From Endozoicomonas sp965196975 (lineage in GTDB: Bacteria; Pseudomonadota; Gammaproteobacteria; Pseudomonadales; Endozoicomonadaceae), in NCBI RefSeq assembly GCF_965196975.1, contig NZ_OZ239981.1, forward strand, positions 3,658,001 to 3,722,000: a DNA stretch of 64,000 nt, read 5' to 3'. The position numbers and the translations under genes were made by a program. The notes below the pieces were generated by a model. The model had not been told where the DNA came from. It ran no database searches and was given only the letters and a program-made list of their open reading frames with translations. Shown here in pieces: positions 55,557 to 64,000 of the stretch. Position 1 is the stretch's first letter. Each line of letters opens with the position of its first letter.

Positions 55557-55624
55557 AGCATCTCTCCTTACTATCTAACGAGTTTTTAACACACCAACAG
55601 CAAACATCTGTATTAAAGAAAAGC

Positions 55625-56008
55625 TCAGACAGACTGATAAAGTTCAACTGGAAGACCGTCAGGGTCCTGGACAAATGTAAACTTTGCCTGGGTGTACGGA
55701 TCCGTCCTGACAGGCTCAGCCTGCACTCCCTCCTCAGCCAGTGTTACCAGCATTTTATCGAGATCATCAACACAAAAGGCGATATGACGAAGCCCTCTTG
55801 CCTCGGGGTAACTGAGACGGCAAGGAGCATCGTGGAAAATGAACAACTCTATCTGCATACCGCTTTCTAAGGCGAGATCAATCTTCCAGCTATTCCGGTT
55901 TTCCTGATAGTGTTCAGCGACTACCCTGAGCCCCAGTAAATCCCTATAGAAACGCAAAGAGCTGGCTTTATCGCAACCAATAATCGCCACATGATGAAGC
56001 CGGTTAAT
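55625..56008 (-). CDS. yaeR: VOC (glyoxalase-fold) protein, YaeR-like
   Basis: 127 residues from ATG 56008 (MINRLHHVAIIGCD); upstream in-frame Mets would prepend a hydrophobic segment not found in homologues. Metal ligands expected of the fold: His in HHVAII, Glu in IELFIFHD, His in RGLRHIAF and Glu in GLPVELYQ. The segments SWKIDLALES and RTDPYTQAKFTFVQDPDGLP match E. coli YaeR. Substrate unknown. Confidence 0.88.
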   Translation of the reverse strand: MNRLHHVAIIGCDKASSLRFYRDLLGLRVVAEHYQENRNSWKIDLALESGMQIELFIFHDAPCRLSYPEARGLRHIAFCVDDLDKMLVTLAEEGVQAEPVRTDPYTQAKFTFVQDPDGLPVELYQSV

Positions 56009-56250
56009 CATAAAAAGCTCAAAACAGACGGGGAGGAAAAGAAAACTCATTAGACGCCAAATGCTTTGGCGAAACAATCAATTAAACCAACTCCTGAACA
56101 AAACCTTTTTTATAACTCCAAAAAGTTATTTAAATGAAATATTAATAACTTAAATGAATAAAAAAATCTAAAACTATGCTTTAAAGAGGAATGAGTGTGC
56201 AGCTACCACAGGAATAGCTGTCAGGTAGGAACCAACCTCAGGAGGCAAGG

Positions 56251-58467
56251 ATGGCCACCAAACTTAATGGTTCGCCAGGGCAGGTAACCACTGGTGATCA
56301 AAAATACCTGGATACCCAGATCAAACCTTCTAGGGGCAAACACAATCAGCGTTCCGTTGAGAAACATTCAGCCCAAAGCTATAAGGCTGAGCATCCAGAC
56401 AATCTTAATAACAGAGCGCAAGAGTCAAGCGTCATTGACAGAAAAACCGCAAAAGCACCTTTTACTAAAAATCACCTGAGCGACCTTCCACCATTACCCG
56501 GGCAACCTGCGACCAAAGGCTCTTCTCCCCATAGAAGTATTCCTTCACATGAGCTAACTGCTTTAAAAACTGCCTCCAAAACAGCAAATAGCCTAAGCGA
56601 ACTTGGGAAGTTATCTGAAAAATTATCGGATTTACGCAAACAACACCTTCCAGATAATCCTGGTGATCGGGAAGTCATGCCATTTCACGACGTCAGAATA
56701 TCCATAAGAAGGAAAGCAACCAGGCTGGTTGAAAAACACTTCAAAGACCCTTCAAACCCTACAACAAAAGAGCTGAAAGCCGTTGCCAAACAAGTCAGCA
56801 AGTTTCCAGACCCCAGGGCAAAGAGAGCTCTCAGAATAGCATTCAACCTTCCAAATGCAGGCAACAAAACTGGAAAATGCACTCCCAATAGTCAAACCGT
56901 AAAAGCAGGCGTCTCCGCTTCCGAGCAACTGATAGCCACTTTGGACAGTGCACTCGGAGATAGCATTCGTTCTGGAGAACCTGTAAAAAATACCAAAGAG
57001 CATTACCCGGAATCACCAAAGGTGCCGAAGTTCCCGCAACCTTCACCGTCAAAAAAGACGAAGGCTCCACACGCCGTAAATACCCAGCGAGCAAGCCAGA
57101 ACAGCATTGACCGATTATTTACTGAAGCACGAAATACACACAGCTATAGCAATCTGGCCAAACACATACATCAACTATCCAATAACCCGGCATGGGCTAC
57201 TCAACAGAATAGCGTTAACCAATTAACCCAGAGACTGGTTGCAGAAGTTTTAACTCCCCCAATAGATTGTGAAGCTCTGGAGTTCATTTACCATAAGTTT
57301 ATTTCTGACCAGCAGCCAACAAGCGCATCAGCAGCGGTTCTGGATGGAGTACTCGATAACTGCAGAGCCATTTTGACTCAGGAGCCTGAAGCAGCAAAAT
57401 CCCTGGTTTTCAATATCTGCCGTGACCTGGCTAAAGCAAGCCGTGAATACCATCCACAACTTGAACAACTTACGACAGCAGCATCCCTATATCGCCACCA
57501 CAGTCAGTCAATTAATAACGGAATTCTTAATATTCAAATGGCGATCAGCTTCAACTGGACCGATTCAGATCTACAGGAAGAACAGCATGCATGGGTTCTG
57601 GCAAGACACCAACTAAATAACCCAGAAAAGTACGATGTTATTGATGAATCAGATGTGGATGAGGAGCCATTCGACGATGATTATGATTTATTCATTGAAA
57701 AGCTCGAAGAGTTAACGGCTTCGTTTAAACAGGATGCCTTATCAACAGAGGACACCTCACCACCTGATGAGGCACTCCCCCCAGCAGAGACAACCAAACC
57801 CAAAACGTTACAGCATGATGTTCTGTTTACCCGGACAGCACCTAAACTCGACAACAACGAGCAATATGCTGGGCCAGTTAACTTATCTCCAAATGATCTG
57901 GCCGCAAGAAGAAAAGCAATCGCTGGCGATTCAGACTCGGAGAGTGACCTTGAGAGCACGTTTAACAGCACATTATCTACAACAGCTCGTTCGTTAGAAC
58001 AAGACTCTGTCACGCTGATTGATCTTGAAGCAGAAGAAGACTCAATTGAACAATCAGATATGGTTAATCAGAAAGCCGAAGACATTCCACCTTTGCCTCC
58101 AAAAGCGCCCCCACCTCCTTCCATACCTTCTGCACCTTACATACCTTCTGCACCTGCCGGTGACGATCGAAAAAACCTGCTTCTGGACATTCAAAAGGGC
58201 ATTCAATTAAGACCTGTAGAAACTGATAAACATCCAAAGCCATCTAAAAAGCAGCAAGATGATAAAATTGCCAGCCCGGTTATGAATGCATTAGCGAACA
58301 GCCCGATGCTTAAAAACAAAGATACCAGCAGCACCGAGCAGCAATCACTAGTAGTTGAAAAAGACAGTTACCAACCGCCATTGGGTGAGGCAAAAAAATC
58401 TCCGCTCAGAGAGAATATCGATTTGATGTCTGAGCTTAAGAACAATTTCAATGAAAGAAAAAGATAA
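56251..58467 (+). CDS. WH2-domain protein with proline-rich region, candidate actin-targeting effector
   Basis: 738 residues, GGAGGCAAGG just before the ATG. Residues 1-130 are polar and disordered with a short PPLPGQP motif. Residues 130-200 and 290-470 are helical. Residues 475-610 are strongly acidic and Ser-rich. Residues 613-635 are proline-rich (PPLPPKAPPPPSIPS). Immediately after, residues 639-656 read DRKNLLLDIQKGIQLRPV, which fits the WH2 actin-monomer-binding consensus (LLxxIxxGxxLxxV) and looks like the second WH2 of N-WASP. Proline-rich plus WH2 is the layout of eukaryotic and pathogen actin nucleators. No signal peptide; delivery would need a dedicated secretion system. Confidence 0.75.
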   Translation: MATKLNGSPGQVTTGDQKYLDTQIKPSRGKHNQRSVEKHSAQSYKAEHPDNLNNRAQESSVIDRKTAKAPFTKNHLSDLPPLPGQPATKGSSPHRSIPSHELTALKTASKTANSLSELGKLSEKLSDLRKQHLPDNPGDREVMPFHDVRISIRRKATRLVEKHFKDPSNPTTKELKAVAKQVSKFPDPRAKRALRIAFNLPNAGNKTGKCTPNSQTVKAGVSASEQLIATLDSALGDSIRSGEPVKNTKEHYPESPKVPKFPQPSPSKKTKAPHAVNTQRASQNSIDRLFTEARNTHSYSNLAKHIHQLSNNPAWATQQNSVNQLTQRLVAEVLTPPIDCEALEFIYHKFISDQQPTSASAAVLDGVLDNCRAILTQEPEAAKSLVFNICRDLAKASREYHPQLEQLTTAASLYRHHSQSINNGILNIQMAISFNWTDSDLQEEQHAWVLARHQLNNPEKYDVIDESDVDEEPFDDDYDLFIEKLEELTASFKQDALSTEDTSPPDEALPPAETTKPKTLQHDVLFTRTAPKLDNNEQYAGPVNLSPNDLAARRKAIAGDSDSESDLESTFNSTLSTTARSLEQDSVTLIDLEAEEDSIEQSDMVNQKAEDIPPLPPKAPPPPSIPSAPYIPSAPAGDDRKNLLLDIQKGIQLRPVETDKHPKPSKKQQDDKIASPVMNALANSPMLKNKDTSSTEQQSLVVEKDSYQPPLGEAKKSPLRENIDLMSELKNNFNERKR

Positions 58468-58496
58468 GAGTCCATGGCACAGGTCTAGCCAAATCT

Positions 58497-58521
58497 GAGG
58501 CTGATACAGCGTATCAGCCTC
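58497..58521. terminator. Strong hairpin after the WH2 gene
   Basis: Perfect 11-bp stem GAGGCTGATAC/GTATCAGCCTC with a 3-nt loop, 29 nt after the stop. No T-run on the plus strand, but it may end transcripts from both convergent genes. Confidence 0.5.
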
Positions 58522-58553
58522 CCAACCACCCTTCACAATATTAAAAAGTTCGG

Positions 58554-58982
58554 TTAGCTAAACTTTACTGAGAACTCTTCTTCAATATATCTTTTCCATG
58601 AGTCAAAGTTATACTCCAACTCGAATATGGACTGAGTTTCAAGAGCTAGAAGAGGAGCAGCTTGCTTAGCCACCTCATGCTGATACTGTCCAGGAATATA
58701 TTTTGTCAAAGGGCTTTTTGAGAGAACTGATATTTCATCTCGAGATAGTGGCACACCGCTCTCCTTGATGCCTTTTAACATCTGCCGGAAAGCCCCCTGT
58801 AAAAACTCAGCATGTTTGTTTCTGGTTTCTGTTGGTTCTGCAACATCTCCACGAACCTGATTTCCGGCGACATAGGACAGGTAACCCCCTGCAGAGGCTT
58901 GCATCCCTTTAGTAGAACGTGTGTAGGCATCAAATTGAAAGCAAACATGACGAAATAAGCTGTCCAAAATTTTAGTTTTATC
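58554..58982 (-). pseudogene. C-terminal fragment of pseudokinase/coiled-coil protein
   Basis: 142 residues to the stop. It begins DKTKILDSLFRHVCFQFDAY in frame with the upstream fragment ending SIVDKT once IS66 copy E and one GTTTTATC duplication are removed. Helical, with no catalytic motif (SIFELEYNFDSWKRYIEEEF end). Cut from its promoter by the IS. Confidence 0.75.
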
Positions 58983-60581
58983 GTAACTATTCAGCACCCA
59001 GCAAAGGCGTATTGTTGTAATTTCGAACCGCTTTAAGAAGCGCCTGAAATATGTTCAACCCCTGCTTTTTAGCAGATGATAAATAGCTTCGGATTCGGGT
59101 AAACATGGTACCTCCGTCTTCGCTTCTGAAGCAGCCTGAGATCTTCTGCTTAAGTTTGGCCATCCTGGCATCACGTTCACTGCCATTGTTATCGAAGGGA
59201 ATTGAAAAGTCCGACATGAAGCGCAACGTTTCAACCTTAAACTCAATAAGCCTTTTGAACAGGTTGTAGGCCTTGGTATTCCTGACCTTCTTACGTCCAA
59301 GCACCTGTCGTTGTTTTTCCATATAAGCGGTTTCCTTCGTGAGAGCCCTTTGAAGGATTTGGTCGTATATCGTCTCAATGCGAAGCTGTATTGCACCAGG
59401 CATTTGAGTCAGACCGGCTGCTTTGTATTTCTTGCAGAAGTGCCAGGAGAGCGTAAGCAATTTCATCAGCCGCAGAGCCAGCTTATTCGCATCCCTATCG
59501 ACAACTCCCTGAAGCTCTCTCAGATGATGGGCATTACAAAGCACATGCACTGCCGCATAGGCAAAGTAGGACTTCCAATGATCGTGAACCAGAATGCCTG
59601 CAAAAGTCAGCAGGATGCCCATTGCATCCATTGCTTCACAACCTCGCCTTTCTGAGAGGTAGTAAAGCGTCCATTGGTCATCTCGCATAATGTGTAACCA
59701 CCACAGTGAACCGTCAACCCGCATGCCAGTTTCATCCGCTCCTGCAACCGGACTTTCTTGTAAAGCATCGCGGATACTCTGCTCAGTAGAGGCCAGGTTC
59801 TCATGGGTATAGGCAACAAAATTGGCAACAGAGCCTGCGCTGACACTCATGCAATAAATAGTATTGAAATACTCAGACACCCGGTGATATGGGATGAAGT
59901 GATACTGGTTTAAATGAACAGCCATTGCCTGAGTCACTTCTCCGTATTGAGCAGCGGCTTTCACTCCTTGGGGAAACTCAGCGGTGTTCCGTTTACCACA
60001 AGGACATACTTTAACGTCTGCCCAGTACGCGGTAACTTCAAATTCTCCGGGTCTACCTGGATCAAAAACCTGTCGCTCAATGTATTTGGTGGGTTTAATA
60101 TCGATAAGCGAAGACTGGCAACAGCAACATTTTTCAACCTTCAGATGCCTGACATAATCGGGTAAGGCGACACGTCTCAAACAAGAGCCTTGATGACCTT
60201 TCTGGCCACCTGGTTTATTGCCTGAAGATGGTCTAAGGCTTTTGGGGTTCGGTGTTTCCTGTGAGGAGCAGGGGGCTTCTTTGGAAGATGTATCACCTTT
60301 ATCACTCCCTTTTTTACTGGGCTTTTGATAACCATCTGACGATGGTGGCTTACTACTGTTTTGACTGTTTTTATTAACCCTTTCTTCCAGTTCGCTGCAA
60401 CGTTCCCGTAAAAGCGCATTCTCGGTCCGAAGCTCTTCATTCTCTTTAAGGAGAGCTTCGGTAAACGGAGTAGCTGGGAAGTCTGGTTCCATACTGGAGA
60501 TTTGTTAGAAAAATTGAGTATAAGATGATGGTCGAAAAATCAGAAAATTCCAGATTTATATGAAGGGTGCTGAATAGTTAC
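58983..60581 (-). mobile_element. IS66-family insertion sequence, copy E (1599 bp, inverted)
   Basis: Full copy in the opposite orientation to A-D. Target duplication GTTTTATC (58975-58982 and 60582-60589). Interrupts the pseudokinase gene near its end. Confidence 0.95.
58987..60492 (-). CDS. tnpC: IS66-family transposase (TnpC), copy E
   Basis: 501 residues, identical in sequence to copies A-C, intact. Confidence 0.95.
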   Translation of the reverse strand: MEPDFPATPFTEALLKENEELRTENALLRERCSELEERVNKNSQNSSKPPSSDGYQKPSKKGSDKGDTSSKEAPCSSQETPNPKSLRPSSGNKPGGQKGHQGSCLRRVALPDYVRHLKVEKCCCCQSSLIDIKPTKYIERQVFDPGRPGEFEVTAYWADVKVCPCGKRNTAEFPQGVKAAAQYGEVTQAMAVHLNQYHFIPYHRVSEYFNTIYCMSVSAGSVANFVAYTHENLASTEQSIRDALQESPVAGADETGMRVDGSLWWLHIMRDDQWTLYYLSERRGCEAMDAMGILLTFAGILVHDHWKSYFAYAAVHVLCNAHHLRELQGVVDRDANKLALRLMKLLTLSWHFCKKYKAAGLTQMPGAIQLRIETIYDQILQRALTKETAYMEKQRQVLGRKKVRNTKAYNLFKRLIEFKVETLRFMSDFSIPFDNNGSERDARMAKLKQKISGCFRSEDGGTMFTRIRSYLSSAKKQGLNIFQALLKAVRNYNNTPLLGAE

Positions 60582-62451
60582 GTTTTATCAACTATCGACC
60601 TGTCAGATATCTCTTCATAGAGTGCCTTACCCGCCACTTCAACTCCTGCATTCGCCAGATGCTTCATGTAATCCGTCAATTTCTTATCTTGGTTCTTATC
60701 ACCAACTCTGCCATCCTGGAAATGCATCTGAAGAGGATGGCATTTACCCTTCTCTCCATGATCCCGAAACTTCCATATTTCTGGAGTTTTTGCCAGGAGC
60801 TTTTGACTATCAACCTGACAACCACTATCCCAAGACTGAAGCGAATGGGTTGGCTGGAAATGAACAGCTAGACTTTCATCAAGATATTTACATGTTTTAA
60901 ACTTTAAAGAATCATCATCATCAAGCATCGCTTTATTAAGCATCGCTATTGCCGCTTTTAATGCCTCGGCTCTCAGCATATTGATTTGGTCTATTTGTGT
61001 TTGAGTAAAATTCACTGGACGATAGGATCGAGAATTACCTCGATGCTGGTATGAGCCATCCTTATTCAAAATAATAGAGCAACATAAATCATCCAATAAT
61101 TGGATCCGTTCTGGCAAAGGCCATGCTAGCATAGCACCTGAAATATTATTCATAAAATCAGCTTTCTTCCCAGGCTCGTTTGAGGCACATGACTTCATTT
61201 CCTCAAGCACCTGTTTTTTTAGCTCTTGATATCTTTGTTCACTGACTTGTCTGGCTTTTATTTCCTCCTCTAGCTCAAGCACTTTACCATCATAACTCTT
61301 CTGTTTACCTGATAACTCCTCTTGTAGCTGTAGAGCTCTTTCTTCACAGAGTTTTTTATCAGCTTTAAGCTCATCCTGCTTTTCTCTTGCATCCTGCTGA
61401 ATTTTTCTGCTTTGCCCTCCCAAGTCTTTTACTTTCTCCGCAGCCTCTCTCAACTGACTCTCAAGCTCCTCATGCTCTTGTAGAAGCCCATCATTTTCTT
61501 CTTTTAACTTCCGACTTTCACTTTTTTGCATTTCCAAAGCCTGGTGCTTCTGCTTAAGAGCCTCTTCTTTCTCTTTGTTCACCTGTTCATATTTGGACAG
61601 CTGTACTTTGGCCTCAACAAGCTGCTGCTCCAACAAAGCAAGCTGAGAGTCTTTAGCCGATTTATCTAAATCTGTAGACTTCGATACTTTATCAATTTGT
61701 AGTTGCAGCGAATGCATATTCTCTCTACATTGCCTTTCATAAGACTCTTTACTTTCAATACTCTGCACGATGGCTGAATATAAATCTGCCTGCTCAGACA
61801 ATCTCTTTAAACAAACACTAAGTGCTGGTCTTGCTGAAGCCTTACTGGAAGACATATCCTCAAAAAGCTGAAGACAGGATAACCTGACGTCAGTAGCTAT
61901 TTTTTTAGTCCCCTCCATCATCAAATGTGCTTTTCGTTCCACATAAGCATGACCATCCTTAGACCTCACTTTTGCTGCAGAACAGCCTTCAGGCCGACCT
62001 GAGAACAGATTCATAAAAAGAATAGCGCATGAAAAAACATCTTTCTGCTCCTGGCTAGCACGATGGCTAGAATCTTCCGGAAAGCAGTAAGCATCTTTTG
62101 CATAGGTACCTTTTGCTCTTGCTCCAGAGCCCTCATCCATTAAGATTTTATCATTGAGAAAGCTAACCTGTTTCTTATCTTCATCATAAAGAATCACTTC
62201 AGGCCTAATGACAGACTGAAAAGCTTTCCCTTCCTTATGCATAACAAGACAGCCTTGCAAGAGGTTTTTTGAAAACTCAAGCTTCTTCATATCAGTACAT
62301 TCATGACTGGACAACCACTGACCTAAAGGCTTGCCGGGTACTTCCTGAAAACTTGTGTAAGAGGTTGTGCCTCCTGAATTACAGCGGGGATCGCTTGGAC
62401 TTTTAGCTGGTGCTTCTTTTGGTTCACCCGCTTTACTGACCAACATAAATC
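60582..62451 (-). pseudogene. Central part of pseudokinase/coiled-coil protein
   Basis: About 620 codons between the two ISs, open throughout. It reads a protein-kinase C-lobe pattern with missing catalytic residues: where HRDxKPxN is expected it has SVIRPEVIL, where DFG is expected it has SFLND, yet the structural parts remain (GTYAKDAYCFPED for the APE region, EQKDVFSCAILFMNLFSGRP for the helix F segment). A coiled coil of about 230 residues follows (LDKSAKDSQLALLEQQLVEA ... KARQVSEQRYQELKKQVLEE), then a helical C-terminal domain. The intact protein exceeds 810 residues. Eukaryotic-like architecture. Confidence 0.7.
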
Positions 62452-63842
62452 GGGTGCTCTCTCTGAATGATTGAAACAATAGTGCTCTATTTTCACAGCT
62501 ACTATGGGAACACCACTCATAATAGTTAACTGTCATGCCCGCTTCTGTTATTTCCAGCTCTACCAAAAGCATCGTTTTGCAAATTGAAGTTTCTATAGAT
62601 TCAGGCAACATGCTGAATCTTGAAGATAGTTTACAGCGTGCACTCAATGAAGCCGGGCAGCTTGGAACAAAAGAGTTATTGGGGCTATTTGAATCACCCA
62701 ATAAAGAACCTATCGTCGTTAATCAGCAGAAGTGGAACTACAAAGGAAAGGTTCTTAAGCACTATGAAACCTTATACGGTCGTATACCTTTGGAGCGCTC
62801 CGTATATCAGGGTGTCAGAGGTGGCAGTACTCTGGCAGCACTTGATCTTCGTGCCGGTATTATTGGTTCAGCTACCCCCAAATTTGCCAAGTCTATCGCC
62901 TGGAAATACAGCCAGATGCCAGCGCCTGCGGTAAAAGAAGATTTTGAGACCAACCATCAAAGGACGCTTTCAAATTCTTATATCAAGCATTTATCGGACA
63001 GAGTAGGTGCATTAATTGAAGACCAGCAAGACACTCACTACCACCTTCCTCCACTAAAAGAGCCTGTTGAAACAATAGCCATTGGTCTGGATGGAACCTG
63101 CATGCTGCTTTGTGAAGAAGGCTGGAGGGAAGCCATGTGTGGGACATTGAGCCTATATTCTGCAGATGGAGACAGGCTCCACACGATATATACAGCCAGT
63201 TCGCCAGAGTATGGTAAACAAAGCTTTATGAGCAAGCTCGACGAGGAGATTGCAGATCTAAAACGACTCTACCCAAATGCCACATACATCGGGGTAGCTG
63301 ACGGGGCTAGAGAAAACTGGAGTTATTTGAAACAACATACCTCTGGGCAGATACTCGATTTTTATCATGCATCTGAATATTTAGCTGGAGCAGCGGAAGC
63401 ACTGTTTCCAACCAGTAAGGCGAAGCGACACCAGTGGCTTGAAGACAGGCTACATAGTTTGAAAAACAAGCGTGGAGCAGCCAAAAAAATCCTTCAGGAA
63501 ATTGAATCAGCCGAGCTCCCGAAAAAGACAATCGCACTGACAGAGAAGCGCTACAAAGCTGTGAGCTATTTTACAAACAATCACCAGTTAATGAATTATC
63601 ATCAGGCGCTTAAACGCCATTGGCCAATAGGTTCAGGAGTTACTGAAGCGGCTTGTAAGACTCTGGTAAAGCAACGATTATGTGGTTCTGGAATGAGGTG
63701 GAAAGCAACAGGAGCGGAAGTGCTTTTGACAACAAGAGCACTGATCCAGAGTAAGGGGCGCTGGGAACAACTTTGGTCTGAGTTCATGACTGGAAAGGTT
63801 GAAGCTAACCTATGAGTCAGTTATCAAATTGAGAGAGCACCC
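62452..63842 (+). mobile_element. ISKra4-family insertion sequence, copy 2 (1391 bp)
   Basis: Same ends and length as the copy at 24698-26088, flanked by its own 8-bp duplication CATAAATC (62444-62451 and 63843-63850). Interrupts the N-terminal part of the pseudokinase gene. Confidence 0.92.
62535..63815 (+). CDS. ISKra4-family transposase, copy 2
   Basis: 426 residues, identical to the copy at 24781-26061; DDE blocks intact. Confidence 0.92.
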   Translation: MPASVISSSTKSIVLQIEVSIDSGNMLNLEDSLQRALNEAGQLGTKELLGLFESPNKEPIVVNQQKWNYKGKVLKHYETLYGRIPLERSVYQGVRGGSTLAALDLRAGIIGSATPKFAKSIAWKYSQMPAPAVKEDFETNHQRTLSNSYIKHLSDRVGALIEDQQDTHYHLPPLKEPVETIAIGLDGTCMLLCEEGWREAMCGTLSLYSADGDRLHTIYTASSPEYGKQSFMSKLDEEIADLKRLYPNATYIGVADGARENWSYLKQHTSGQILDFYHASEYLAGAAEALFPTSKAKRHQWLEDRLHSLKNKRGAAKKILQEIESAELPKKTIALTEKRYKAVSYFTNNHQLMNYHQALKRHWPIGSGVTEAACKTLVKQRLCGSGMRWKATGAEVLLTTRALIQSKGRWEQLWSEFMTGKVEANL

Positions 63843-64000
63843 CATAAATCCTGACCCACACAACACCCAACGATCTATTGAATCTCTTTCAATCCTACGA
63901 CTGTTAAAAAAAATGCCGCTCTCTCCCTGTGCAACAGGTGTAGTGTCTGCTCCATTCGAAACAACAAAAAATTCTGGCTTTCCTCTATTTGAAGTTAATG
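63843..64000 (-). pseudogene. N-proximal fragment of pseudokinase gene, running off the window
   Basis: Open on the minus strand from the window edge to the IS. It reads PEFFVVSNGADTTPVAQGES then GIFFNSRRIERDSIDRWVLC and joins in frame (GSGFMLVSKAGEP) to the central part. The start codon lies beyond 64000. An A8/T8 run (ATT-TTT-TTT) lies within the coding frame. Confidence 0.6.

Noticed and set aside
60578..62701. A single 707-residue protein starting inside the ISKra4-family element
   Set aside because: The first 84 codons are antisense to the transposase; the native frame continues from beyond the IS at 63843-64000.
24698..63842. Two identical direct ISKra4-family copies as ends of a 39-kb composite transposon
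   Set aside because: Each copy has its own matching 8-bp duplication (AAGCCAAT and CATAAATC) and interrupts a separate gene, so they inserted independently; core genes such as ftsH lie between them.
1..64000. CRISPR array
   Set aside because: No regularly spaced direct repeats or cas genes were seen in the window.

Overview
The window looks like a piece of chromosome from an IS-rich marine gammaproteobacterium. The housekeeping gene orders are those of Oceanospirillales/Pseudomonadales: coaD-ferredoxin, ygfB-ubiH-ubiI, zapB-like-zapA-6S RNA, and rlmE-ftsH-folP-glmM-tpiA-secG-tRNA-Leu. The many identical insertion sequences and a eukaryotic-like WH2 protein would suit an Endozoicomonas-type animal symbiont. 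That assignment is inference; no 16S rRNA or marker gene here proves it.

Layout. 1-9.3 kb: a hypothetical gene running off the edge, a divergent TetR/aldehyde dehydrogenase pair with a perfect 20-bp palindrome between them, a DUF1810 protein, coaD, ferredoxin, an azoreductase gene cut in two by IS66 copy A, its divergent LysR regulator, and a DUF2835 protein. 9.4-13.4 kb: an IS5-type remnant, unknown proteins, a lipoprotein and a histidine-phosphatase-like protein. 13.4-19.6 kb: ubiI, ubiH and ygfB (pepP absent), a methyltransferase, a membrane protein, the zapB-like gene, zapA and 6S RNA.

19.8-45.2 kb is a large accessory region between the 6S RNA gene and tRNA-Leu(GAG), with a tyrosine recombinase at each edge, both damaged by ISs. 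It holds an AlpA/CI-type regulatory module and a CBASS anti-phage operon (CD-NTase, then a fused E2-E1-JAB protein, then a 2TM-SAVED effector cut by an ISKra4-family element). A three-layer nest follows (IS66 inside a short non-autonomous element inside IS1). Next comes a TerY-P type operon (three VWA proteins, a PP2C phosphatase and a kinase) whose kinase is cut by an IS982-family element that itself carries a small inverted-repeat element. At the right edge two IS66 copies have collapsed together and truncate genes on both sides.

45.4-56 kb is core again (tRNA-Leu, secG, tpiA, glmM, folP, ftsH, rlmE, kch, yhbY, yaeR), interrupted by a small gene with an in-frame stop. 56.2-64 kb holds a 738-residue protein with a proline-rich segment followed by a WH2 actin-binding motif, and a long pseudokinase/coiled-coil gene broken by both IS66 and the ISKra4-family element.

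Mobile elements dominate: four full IS66 copies (1599 bp) plus one 5'-truncated copy, two ISKra4-family copies (1391 bp), and one each of IS481, IS982 and nested IS1, an IS5-type remnant and two short non-autonomous elements. Matching target duplications allow five broken genes to be rejoined in frame: azoreductase, SAVED effector, TerY-P kinase, IS1 insA and pseudokinase. The recombinase rejoins in frame without a duplication. Several genes therefore appear to have been lost recently.
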